DNA from: DASVSE01 sp036399715
GTDB lineage: Bacteria; Bacteroidota; Rhodothermia; Rhodothermales; Rubricoccaceae
NCBI GenBank assembly: GCA_036399715.1
Contig: DASWMO010000329.1
Span: 1 to 11,997, forward strand
Length of the DNA: 11,997 nucleotides
Reading direction: 5' to 3'
A model generated the notes under the pieces. That model was not told where the DNA came from. It saw only the letters and a list, made by a program, of their open reading frames with translations, and ran no database searches. A program made the position numbers and the translations under genes. Positions 6,663-11,997 of this stretch are shown piece by piece; position 1 is the stretch's first letter, and each line of letters opens with the position of its first letter.

Positions 6663-7439
6663 TTAGCCCGTTTCCCCGATCCCGTCGCCGCGAAAGGCGC
6701 CGGGCAGCAAGGCGGCGACCGTCGTCTCGACGGGTGCCGCCGCGCCATTCCACAGGACGACGTCCGCGTCCGGCGCGAGGTCCGAAAGGACCTGCCGGCA
6801 CGCGCCGCAGGGACTGCCGCCGGGCGCCTTCGCGCAGGCGACCCAGACCCGGACGGCCGGCCCGAGGCCCGCCGCGCGCGCGGCGACGAGCGCGACGCGC
6901 TCTGCGCAGAGTCCGCGCGTCCAGTCGGCGGGAAACTCGACGTTGGCGCCGCGGACGGCCCGCCCGGCGGCGTCGACGGCGACCGCGCCGACCGGGAAGT
7001 CCGAGGCCGGCACGACGGCCGAGCGGGCGGCGTCGAGAGCGGCGGCCATGCCGGCGGCGTCGTCGGCCGGGGCCGGGACGACGAGCGAGACCGGGCCCGC
7101 CTCCGCAGGCGCTTCCGCCCCCTCGGCCGCGGCGTGGTCCGGTGCCGCGAGGCGCCACGGTCTGCCCGTCGCCTCGGCGAGAAACGCGAGGTCGGACGCC
7201 GTGAACGGCCGCGTGTGTACGGCCGCGACGGCGACGCTGCCCGCGACCGCCCCGATGGCGACCGCCCCGACGAGGGCAGAAATGGTTGTCGGGAAGGCGC
7301 TGATCTCGACGCGCGGCGCGGCCGCCCACCGGCCGTCGGCGAGGCGCACGGCGGCCCCGGCGGGCTGGCCGGAGAACGGCGCGACGGCAAGCCGCGCGAC
7401 GGCCGCAGCGTGGGCGCGGAGCGCGTCAGGATCGGACAT
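6663..7439 (-). CDS. cdd: Cytidine deaminase, two-domain with degenerate first half
   Basis: 258-aa zinc enzyme that deaminates cytidine/deoxycytidine to uridine/deoxyuridine in pyrimidine salvage. The C-terminal half is catalytic: ANVE at 165-168, Cys178-Ala-Glu180 (zinc ligand and proton-shuttling Glu), then P210-C211-G-A-C214-R-Q (zinc ligands), ending with the family motif LLPGAF at 245-250. The N-terminal half (about 8-100) looks like a second copy, PFSG..AGAAV then RVEIS, but the C-A-E triad reads S54-A55-L56 and no PCxxC exists. E. coli Cdd also has one active and one broken half, in the opposite order. The start is the ATG at 7439, because the longer frame would run through the tRNA gene. 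Downstream it converges with the pilus operon. It starts 23 bp from the divergent tRNA, and a TACTCT box 5 bases before its ATG suggests a leaderless transcript. Confidence 0.88.
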   Translation of the reverse strand: MSDPDALRAHAAAVARLAVAPFSGQPAGAAVRLADGRWAAAPRVEISAFPTTISALVGAVAIGAVAGSVAVAAVHTRPFTASDLAFLAEATGRPWRLAAPDHAAAEGAEAPAEAGPVSLVVPAPADDAAGMAAALDAARSAVVPASDFPVGAVAVDAAGRAVRGANVEFPADWTRGLCAERVALVAARAAGLGPAVRVWVACAKAPGGSPCGACRQVLSDLAPDADVVLWNGAAAPVETTVAALLPGAFRGDGIGETG

Positions 7440-7450
7440 CGGGCAGAGTA
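7440..7450 (-). promoter_or_regulatory. Putative -10/-7 element of cdd
   Basis: Read on the minus strand this is TACTCTGCCCG directly before the ATG. The hexamer TACTCT sits 5 bases from the start codon, which would put the transcription start at or next to the ATG. Only motif and spacing support it; no upstream -33 element is evident. Confidence 0.3.
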
Positions 7451-7456
7451 GATTGG
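7449..7456 (+). promoter_or_regulatory. Putative -7 box of the tRNA-Leu gene
   Basis: TAGATTGG fits the Bacteroidota sigma-A -7 consensus TAnnTTTG except at one position, and ends 6 bases before the 5' end of the tRNA. Spacing is right for transcription starting near the mature end. It overlaps the minus-strand element of cdd. The matching -33 element would lie inside the cdd coding sequence and is not clear. Confidence 0.4.
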
Positions 7457-7462
7457 CAGGGC

Positions 7463-7545
7463 GCCGGCGTGGCGGAATGGTAGACGCAGCGGTCTTAAAC
7501 ACCGCCGGGGCACGCCCCGTACGGGTTCAAGTCCCGTCGCCGGCA
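7463..7545 (+). tRNA. tRNA-Leu, anticodon TAA
   Basis: A full class II cloverleaf can be drawn. Acceptor stem GCCGGCG/CGCCGGC (7463-7469 with 7538-7544) has discriminator A at 7545. The D arm starts GCGGAATGGTAGACGC. The anticodon stem GCGGT/ACCGC closes loop CTTAAAC with anticodon TAA at 7496-7498. The long variable arm is CGGGG-CACG-CCCCG, and the T arm is ACGGG-TTCAAGT-CCCGT. CCA is not encoded (the next bases are CT). It reads UUA, a codon that should be very rare in such a GC-rich genome, and by wobble UUG. Confidence 0.97.
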
Positions 7546-7613
7546 CTCCTCAAACTACGGGGCGATCACCACGTTTCGACATCCTCGCCGCGCGGCCCGC
7601 CCCTCCTGAAGAC

Positions 7614-8450
7614 TCAGCCGCGGACGCTCGCGCGGCGTTGGGCGGCCCGAGCTGCACGGGCGGGCGCCTCGGACGGAGGGCCGGCGAGGCCGGGCTCTGC
7701 GAGGTCGAGCACGTCCGGGACGGCGTGGACGTCGCGGTAGCCCCACTGCGCCGCCTGCCGAGCAGCCACAGGCGCTTCGGGGCCGAGGAGCACGACCGTC
7801 GTCCCGACGTCGGCCGGGAGCACGTCGGCGGCAAAGCGCGCGATCGGGCACACGAGCGCGTAGCGGACCGGCCCTTCGGCCTCGCGCGTAGCGGCGTCTC
7901 GGAGGTCGATCAGGGCCGCGCCGTCGCGGACGAGCCGCTCGACGCTCTCGGCGTCCGTTCCGACGGGGTCGACCGGCGGTCCTGGAGACTCGATGGCCTC
8001 GTCTTCGAGCAGGACCGGCGCGGCGAGCGCGAACAGGTCGTCGGCCTGGCGGGGGGCCGTCAGGCCGCGGAGCACGCCCGCGCGGTCGATCACGACGGCG
8101 AGCGGGACCCCGGTGTACCCGAACGCCTCGGCTGCCGCACCGCCGTCGTCGCGGCCGACGCGGAACGGGCTCTCGGGCGGCGGGCCGTCAGTCGAGATGC
8201 CCACGACGAGCGCGCCCGAGGCGGCGAGGTCCGCCGAGGCAGCAGCGAGTGCGGCCCATGCCTCGACCGAGTCTGCCGGGGCAAACTGGAGCACAACCTG
8301 CTGCCCGCGCAGGTCTGCGAGGCGCAGCACGCCCGAGGCCGTCTGAACCTCCACCTCAGGCGCGGGCCCCCCGACCGGCGGTGCGGACGGTCCGCAGGCG
8401 GAGAGCGCGAGCAGGACGAGAAGGGCGGCAGGGCGGAAGAGGGGCGACAT
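7614..8450 (-). CDS. Lipoprotein with redoxin-like and rhodanese-like domains, both lacking active cysteines
   Basis: 278-aa predicted lipoprotein: hydrophobic signal and lipobox L16-S-A-C19. Residues about 27-148 follow a TlpA/peroxiredoxin-like plan (GGPAPEVEV, LADLRGQQVVLQFAP, GVPLAVVIDRAGVLRG). The place of the peroxidatic or CxxC cysteine is taken by PADSVEAW. Residues about 166-250 resemble a rhodanese domain (ERLVRDGAALIDLRD at start, VARQAAQWGYRDVHAV-like end). The catalytic loop reads LLGPEAP instead of C-x-x-G-x-R. The only other cysteine is C201. The protein is probably anchored in the periplasm or outer membrane, and enzymatic activity is unlikely from sequence. It lies 42 bp downstream of ytxJ on the same strand, so co-transcription of two thioredoxin-fold genes is plausible. 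A TAACCT box 4 bases before its ATG could give a separate leaderless start. The rhodanese call is moderate, the lipoprotein call strong. Confidence 0.72.
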   Translation of the reverse strand: MSPLFRPAALLVLLALSACGPSAPPVGGPAPEVEVQTASGVLRLADLRGQQVVLQFAPADSVEAWAALAAASADLAASGALVVGISTDGPPPESPFRVGRDDGGAAAEAFGYTGVPLAVVIDRAGVLRGLTAPRQADDLFALAAPVLLEDEAIESPGPPVDPVGTDAESVERLVRDGAALIDLRDAATREAEGPVRYALVCPIARFAADVLPADVGTTVVLLGPEAPVAARQAAQWGYRDVHAVPDVLDLAEPGLAGPPSEAPARAARAAQRRASVRG

Positions 8451-8492
8451 CGGAAGGTTAGACAGGACGGGGCGCCCGGGTAGGCGAGGGCG

Positions 8493-8837
8493 TCAGGGGG
8501 CGGCGTGCGTGCGGGCGGCCGTGGCGAGACCAGCCGCACGAATGCGGCCGTGCGAGGCGGTGTAGACTGCCGTCCCGGCATCGATAAGGACCACCTGCGG
8601 CGTCTCGTGGCGCACGTCGAGCGCCTCGGCGACGTACGCCGAAACCGCCCGGGCCTTCTGAACCACGACCACGTAGCACGGCGGCGCATCCTCCGACGCC
8701 TCGAACGCGTCGATCTCGGCCTGGGCCGCGAACGACACCGGGCACGTCGACGAGTGCTTGAACAGGAGGACGGGCTGACGCTGCGACTCCGCGAGCATCG
8801 CCTCGGCGTCGGCGATCGACGCGAGCCGCTGGGCCAT
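8493..8837 (-). CDS. ytxJ: Monothiol bacilliredoxin YtxJ/BrxC
   Basis: 114-aa thioredoxin-fold protein of the YtxJ (BrxC) family, usual length about 110. YtxJ proteins reduce mixed disulfides with bacillithiol, so this gene suggests a bacillithiol-type thiol system in the host. Key features are LLFKHSSTCPVS with active Cys32 (TCPVS at 31-35), conserved VRHETPQ with the cis-Pro at residue 80, and the ending SHGRI. C54 is an extra cysteine. The start is the ATG at 8837; the frame stays open upstream to 8972 but that extension has no family similarity. It is divergent from pepF with 133 bp between starts, and upstream of the redoxin-rhodanese lipoprotein gene. Confidence 0.9.
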   Translation of the reverse strand: MAQRLASIADAEAMLAESQRQPVLLFKHSSTCPVSFAAQAEIDAFEASEDAPPCYVVVVQKARAVSAYVAEALDVRHETPQVVLIDAGTAVYTASHGRIRAAGLATAARTHAAP

Positions 8838-8860
8838 GACAGGGTGGGGGACGAGGCCGT

Positions 8861-8868
8861 TACCTTCC
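8861..8868 (+). promoter_or_regulatory. Putative -7 box for pepF
   Basis: TACCTTCC fits TAnnTT, the core of the Bacteroidota -7 element, in the 133-bp divergent gap between ytxJ and pepF. It would give a leader of about 95 nt. The same string in slightly altered form lies before the lipoprotein gene (TAACCTTCC, minus strand) and before the broken gene at 11840 (TACCTTGA). Weak evidence by itself. Confidence 0.3.
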
Positions 8869-8955
8869 GCGACGCCGACGCTGCCCACTGCACCGCCCGC
8901 TCCGCACGACCTCCCGGAAGCTAAAGCGGCCCTCTGCGGATGCCGCTCCGCCTCG

Positions 8956-8963
8956 AAAAAAAA
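8956..8963 (+). promoter_or_regulatory. A-tract before the pepF start
   Basis: Eight consecutive A residues, very unusual in this GC-rich window, end 7 bases before the ATG at 8971. Bacteroidota often start translation from A-rich, SD-less leaders, so this tract supports the ATG at 8971 over the in-frame ATG at 8836. It is also a homopolymer that could slip. Confidence 0.45.
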
Positions 8964-8970
8964 GCCTGTC

Positions 8971-10869
8971 ATGACGCTGCCCTTCTCAGACCGCCGCCCG
9001 CTGTCGTCTCCCGGATCGGCTTCCGGACTGGATGCGGACGCGCATTCCGCGGTGCCGACCGGCGCCGAAACCGTCCGCTGGAACCTCGCCGATCTCTACC
9101 CGGACGAGGCGGCGCTCGACGCCGACCTCGCCCGCGCGGAGGCCGAGGCAGCGGCCCTCGCGGAGACGCACCGCGGAACACTCGCCGCGCTCGCGTCGGA
9201 GTCCGACCGGGCCGCCGGGGCATTGAGGGCCGCGGCGGTCTACGACGCCATCGCGGGCGTGCACGACCGCGCCGGCCGCGCGGCGACGTACGCCTACCTC
9301 GCGTGGAGCACAGACACCGAGGACGCGGCGCGGGGTGCGCTCCTCCAGCGCGTCCGCGAGGCGACGACGCGTGTCGGGCAGCAGCTCGTCTTTGCAGGCG
9401 TCGAGTGGGCGGGCCTTGACGAGGCGACGGCCGGCGCGCTTGCGGCCGAGCCTGCGCTCGCCGGCCATCGCCACCACCTCGAGGTCGCCACCAAGGCGCG
9501 GCGGCACGTGCTCACGGAGGCCGAGGAGCGGATCCTCGCCGAGAAGGACGTCACGGGCCCGAGCGCGTGGAACCGCTTCTTCGACGAGACGCTCGGGTCG
9601 GCCCGCTTCACGGTCCGCGGTGAGGCGCTCCCGCTCCCCGTGGCGACGGCCAAACTCCACGAAGCGGACCGCGCGCTGCGCCTCGACGCGGCTGCCGCCG
9701 TCATGACCGGGCTCGCAGACCTGGAGCGGCCGCTCGCGTTCGTCTTCAACACGATCCTCGCCGACAAGGCCTCGACGGACCGTCTCCGCGGGTACAGCAC
9801 GTGGGACGCCGACCGCCACGACGCCAACGAGACCGACGCCGAGCAGGTCGACGCGCTCGTCGCCGCGGTGACGGGGCGCTACGGCCTCGCGCAGCGCTTC
9901 TACCGGCTCAAAGGCCGCCTGCTCGGCCTCGACGGGCAGGCCGGCCGGCCCGCGATGACCGACGCCGACCGCTACGCGCCGCTCGGCGAGGCCGCCCGCC
10001 ACGTCCCGTGGGACGAGGCCCGCGAGACCGTCGCCGGGGCGTACCGCGCCTTCCTGCCCGAGTTCGGGGACATCGTCGACCGCTTTTTCGACGAGGGCTG
10101 GATCGACGCGCCGGCCGTGCCGGGCAAGCAGGGCGGCGCCTACAGCCACGGCGCCGTGCCGAGCGCGCACCCGTACATCCTGCTGAACTACACCGGCCGC
10201 CTGCGCGACGTGCAGACGCTCGCGCACGAGCTCGGCCACGGCATCCACCAGTTTCTGGCCCGGGATCAGGGCGTCTTCCACGCCGACACGCCGCTCACGA
10301 CGGCCGAGACGGCCTCGGTCTTCGGCGAGATGCTGACCTTCCAGCACGTCATGAAGACGCTCGACGACCCCGCAGAGCGCCTCGCGCTGCTCGTCGAGAA
10401 GATCGACGACTCGATGGCAACCGTCTTTCGGCAGGTCACGATGAACCGCTTCGAGGCGCGCATCCACGCCCACCGCCGCGAGACGGGCGAACTCACCGGC
10501 GACGACTTCGCGGACCACTGGATGGCGACGCAGACGGCGATGTACGGCGACTCGGTCGAGTTGACGGACGGCTACCGCCGCTGGTGGAGCTACATCCCGC
10601 ACTTCGTGCACACGCCGGGCTACGTCTATGCGTACGCCTTCGGCGAGCTGCTCGTACTGGCGCTCTACGCGCGCTACACGGCCGAGGGGCCGGCCTTTGC
10701 GGCGCGCTACCGCGACCTGCTCGCCGCCGGCGGCTCGGACTGGCCCGACGCGCTCGTCGGGCGGCTGGGAGTGGACCTGCGGGACCCGGCGTTCTGGGAC
10801 GGCGGGCTGGACGCGATCGAGGCGCTCGTGGACGAGGCGGAGGCCCTCGCGGCGGAGGCCGGTTTGTAG
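8971..10869 (+). CDS. pepF: M3-family oligoendopeptidase F
   Basis: 632-aa cytoplasmic zinc metallopeptidase that cleaves short peptides; PepF proteins are usually about 600 aa. The N-terminus has the family hallmark W-N-L-ADLY soon after the start. The catalytic part shows GKQGGAYSHG, then H419-E-L-G-H423 (zinc ligands and catalytic Glu420), and AETASVFGE with Glu446 as the third ligand, 23 residues after the second His. RRWWSYIPHF near the C-terminus helps to form the substrate cleft. The start at 8971 follows an A8 tract; the in-frame ATG at 8836 overlaps the start codon of divergent ytxJ and adds 45 residues unlike the family. No signal peptide. All active-site residues are intact. Probably monocistronic or joined with the small gene 57 bp downstream, since the next terminator is at 11165. 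Confidence 0.95.
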   Translation: MTLPFSDRRPLSSPGSASGLDADAHSAVPTGAETVRWNLADLYPDEAALDADLARAEAEAAALAETHRGTLAALASESDRAAGALRAAAVYDAIAGVHDRAGRAATYAYLAWSTDTEDAARGALLQRVREATTRVGQQLVFAGVEWAGLDEATAGALAAEPALAGHRHHLEVATKARRHVLTEAEERILAEKDVTGPSAWNRFFDETLGSARFTVRGEALPLPVATAKLHEADRALRLDAAAAVMTGLADLERPLAFVFNTILADKASTDRLRGYSTWDADRHDANETDAEQVDALVAAVTGRYGLAQRFYRLKGRLLGLDGQAGRPAMTDADRYAPLGEAARHVPWDEARETVAGAYRAFLPEFGDIVDRFFDEGWIDAPAVPGKQGGAYSHGAVPSAHPYILLNYTGRLRDVQTLAHELGHGIHQFLARDQGVFHADTPLTTAETASVFGEMLTFQHVMKTLDDPAERLALLVEKIDDSMATVFRQVTMNRFEARIHAHRRETGELTGDDFADHWMATQTAMYGDSVELTDGYRRWWSYIPHFVHTPGYVYAYAFGELLVLALYARYTAEGPAFAARYRDLLAAGGSDWPDALVGRLGVDLRDPAFWDGGLDAIEALVDEAEALAAEAGL

Positions 10870-10926
10870 CGCGACCGAACCGTGGGGGGCGGGTGCCGTT
10901 GGAGGGGCTCACTCACGGTAGTCCCG

Positions 10927-11118
10927 ATGTCCGACCCGCGCAACGTCGCCCATGACAAGAAGGTGATGGAGGAGAAGAAGCACCACAGCGAGGACCCGGC
11001 CGAGGGGGCGGCGGAGACGCCGCAGCCGGGCAAGAAGCCGGCGCAGATCCACCACGCGTCCGATGACGCCGAGGGCGCCTCGGGCGAGGGCGCCTCGGGC
11101 GAGGGCGGCGAGGGCTGA
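10927..11118 (+). CDS. Small disordered acidic/lysine-rich protein of unknown function
   Basis: 63-aa hydrophilic protein with no aromatic residue and no cysteine. The N-terminal part is basic-acidic (AHDKKVMEEKKHH), the C-terminal part Gly/Glu/Ala/Ser-rich with a duplicated EGASG. Nothing indicates an enzyme or membrane segment; it is probably unstructured. I do not recognise a family. Supporting a real gene: a normal ATG, a TAGTCC box 2 bases before it, a stop followed 46 bases later by a good terminator, and codon use like the neighbours. A longer reading from GTG at 10882 is possible but adds a Gly/Arg-rich leader of the sort expected from non-coding GC-rich DNA. Confidence 0.6.
   Translation: MSDPRNVAHDKKVMEEKKHHSEDPAEGAAETPQPGKKPAQIHHASDDAEGASGEGASGEGGEG
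11071..11115 (+). repeat. 15-bp tandem duplication in the small gene
   Basis: GAGGGCGCCTCGGGC occurs twice, identical and head to tail (11071-11085, 11086-11100), followed by partial GAGGGC copies up to the stop. It encodes EGASGEGASG then EGGEG. The identity of the two units suggests a recent duplication. Confidence 0.85.
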
Positions 11119-11164
11119 CGGCCCGGCCTGAGAACCGGAGGCGGATCCCGGCTCTGTTTGTGCG

Positions 11165-11199
11165 ACGCCCCCGCTCGGTCATACCGGGCGGGGGCGTTT
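11165..11199 (+). terminator. Intrinsic terminator after the small gene
   Basis: A 14-bp stem (ACGCCCCCGC then TCGG, paired with CCGG then GCGGGGGCGT, one G-U) with loop TCATA is followed by TTTG. The T-run is short, but the stem is very strong. It lies 46 bases after the small gene's stop and just before the end of the converging broken gene. The opposite strand has no T-run. Confidence 0.75.
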
Positions 11200-11215
11200 G
11201 CGTGGGCGGCCTGCG

Positions 11216-11840
11216 TCAGCGGTCTACGACTCGGCGGGCGGCGTGGTACACGTCGTGGAAGGGGGTGCCGTCGAAGCGGGCGACGTGGCGGTCCAGGAGG
11301 CGGTCGATTTCGGGGAAGAGCGTCTCGACGATGCGGGTCTGGGCGACGCGCTCGGCGACGGCGTGGCGGGGCTGGCCGAGGGCGGCGGCGAAGACGTCGA
11401 TGAGGGCGTCGAGGGCCTGGACGTCGTCTTTGGCGACGCGGTAGTCGGTGAGGTCGGGGAGGTGGGTGTCGGCGGTGTCGTGGACGAGGGCGGCGCGGTC
11501 GAGGGCGTCCTGTCTCTCGGGCGCGCGTGAAGTCGGTCCGGGTGAAGGCGATCTGGTCGGCGAGGGCGATGTCGCCGGTGTCCTCGGCCCAGGCGGCGAG
11601 GGTCTGCGAGAGCGGGACGGCGGCGTCGGCGAGGGTGGCGAGGGCCTTGTCCTTGGCCTTGCCCTGCGGGGCGAAGGCGGCCTGAGCGCGGACCGCCGTG
11701 CGGAGCGCGGTGAGGCGGTCCGGGAAGTCATCGGTGGCTTTGACGGCGGCCGGGATGGTATCGAGCGGGGCGGGGTGGGCGTCGAGGACGGTTTCGACGG
11801 CCCCGTAGGCGGCGAGGCGGGCGTTCTGGTCGTCGGTCAT
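11216..11840 (-). pseudogene. Frameshifted gene for a 208-aa protein of unknown function
   Basis: Two overlapping minus-strand frames make one protein. The first part starts at the ATG at 11840 (MTDDQNARLAAY) and reads 109 sensible residues to TRTDFTRARE. It then turns into an Arg/Pro-rich nonsense frame. The second part resumes in another frame at RQDALDRAALV and continues 99 residues to ARRVVDR and the TGA at 11216. Adding one GA to the run GAGAGA (plus strand TCTCTC, 11513-11518) restores a continuous 208-aa reading ...ARERQDALDRA. The repaired protein is helical, soluble and Ala-rich, lacks a signal peptide and ends FHDVYHAARRVVDR. This pattern seems familiar from uncharacterised Bacteroidota proteins, but I cannot assign a function. 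It could be a true pseudogene or a sequence error. Confidence 0.75.
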
Positions 11841-11863
11841 GGGCGCGGAGGCGGGTGAGAGGA

Positions 11864-11871
11864 TCAAGGTA
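11864..11871 (-). promoter_or_regulatory. Putative -7 box of the broken gene
   Basis: TACCTTGA on the minus strand fits TAnnTTTG except at one position and lies 23 bases before the ATG at 11840, so a short leader is expected. It is the best -7 match on this strand in the last 160 bases. No -33 element is obvious. Confidence 0.35.
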
Positions 11872-11931
11872 GACGGTGGGGGCTCTGCGCGGTCAGGGCG
11901 CTCCATCGTGCCGGGTCCGCTCCGGGGCGGC

Positions 11932-11997
11932 GTCTCGGGAGTGTGGGGAGGCGGCTCGGGGGAGTGGGGCGGCACCTCGGGCGAGTGGGACGGCGTC
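11932..11997 (+). repeat. 21-bp tandem repeat running off the window end
   Basis: Three degenerate 21-bp units (11932-11952, 11953-11973, 11974-11994) and the start of a fourth. Read on the plus strand in one frame they give VSGVWGG, GSGEWGG, TSGEWDG. That frame is open from a GTG at 11908 to the window end, so it might be the start of a Gly/Trp repeat protein. Read on the minus strand the units give a PP-HSPE-type Pro-rich repeat that is open into the region before the broken gene. Coding or non-coding cannot be decided from 66 bases. The rest of 11841-11931 holds only the promoter-like box. Confidence 0.6.

Noticed and set aside
7440..7502. A longer cytidine deaminase reading starting at 7502
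   Set aside because: It would be encoded by the antisense strand of the tRNA-Leu gene; the ATG at 7439 gives a natural family start.
7546..7613. A terminator shared by tRNA-Leu and the lipoprotein gene
   Set aside because: Only a GGGGCG/CGCCCC pairing over a loop of more than 30 bases is seen, with no T-run.
8836..8970. An N-terminal extension of PepF from the ATG at 8836
   Set aside because: It overlaps the start codon of divergent ytxJ, shows no family similarity, and the ATG at 8971 follows an A8 tract and fits usual PepF length.
8838..8972. A longer YtxJ reading from 8972
   Set aside because: The extra 45 residues have no similarity to the family and would run across the whole divergent promoter region; family length fits the ATG at 8837.
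11216..11840. Programmed ribosomal frameshifting to explain the split gene
   Set aside because: There is no slippery heptamer or suitable downstream structure recognised at the break; loss of one dinucleotide unit is a simpler explanation.

Overview
The window is very GC-rich DNA that is almost fully coded. It most likely comes from a GC-rich member of the Bacteroidota/Rhodothermota side of the tree, with a Rubricoccaceae-like marine bacterium as my best guess. This is inferred from base composition, the lack of purine-rich Shine-Dalgarno sites before most starts, TAnnTT-type promoter-like boxes, a YtxJ-type bacilliredoxin, and the family look of the 208-aa protein at the right end. No 16S or other decisive marker is present.

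Region 1 (1-6600, + strand) is a compact type IV pilus / type II secretion-like locus of four genes. They are a PilT-type ATPase, a PilM-PilN fusion with an unusual N-terminal five-residue repeat, a PilO-PilP-like fusion, and a short secretin. Gaps of about 90-110 bp separate them, each C-rich and each holding a small GC hairpin. A strong intrinsic terminator follows the secretin. Together they would form the inner-membrane alignment complex (PilM/N/O/P equivalents), the outer-membrane pore and one motor. Pilins, the platform protein PilC and an assembly motor PilB are not in the window and presumably lie upstream or elsewhere.

Region 2 (6663-8837) holds housekeeping and redox genes. A cytidine deaminase on the minus strand contains two deaminase-like halves, the first degenerate. 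A divergent tRNA-Leu(TAA) gene starts only 23 bp from it. Then, on the minus strand, a YtxJ bacilliredoxin gene is followed by a lipoprotein that combines a redoxin-like and a rhodanese-like domain, both without their usual catalytic cysteines.

Region 3 (8971-11199, + strand) has an M3-family oligoendopeptidase F (divergent from ytxJ), a 63-aa disordered acidic/lysine-rich protein of unknown function, and an intrinsic terminator.

Region 4 (11216-11997) has a minus-strand gene of unknown function broken by a frameshift at a short TC/GA dinucleotide run, its likely promoter, and a 21-bp tandem repeat that runs off the window end. The most interesting part is the pilus locus, with fused alignment-complex genes, a Phe-phased pentapeptide-like tail and a PilT whose Asp box has lost its acidic pair. 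I see no CRISPR array, insertion sequence, phage gene or recognisable defence system.
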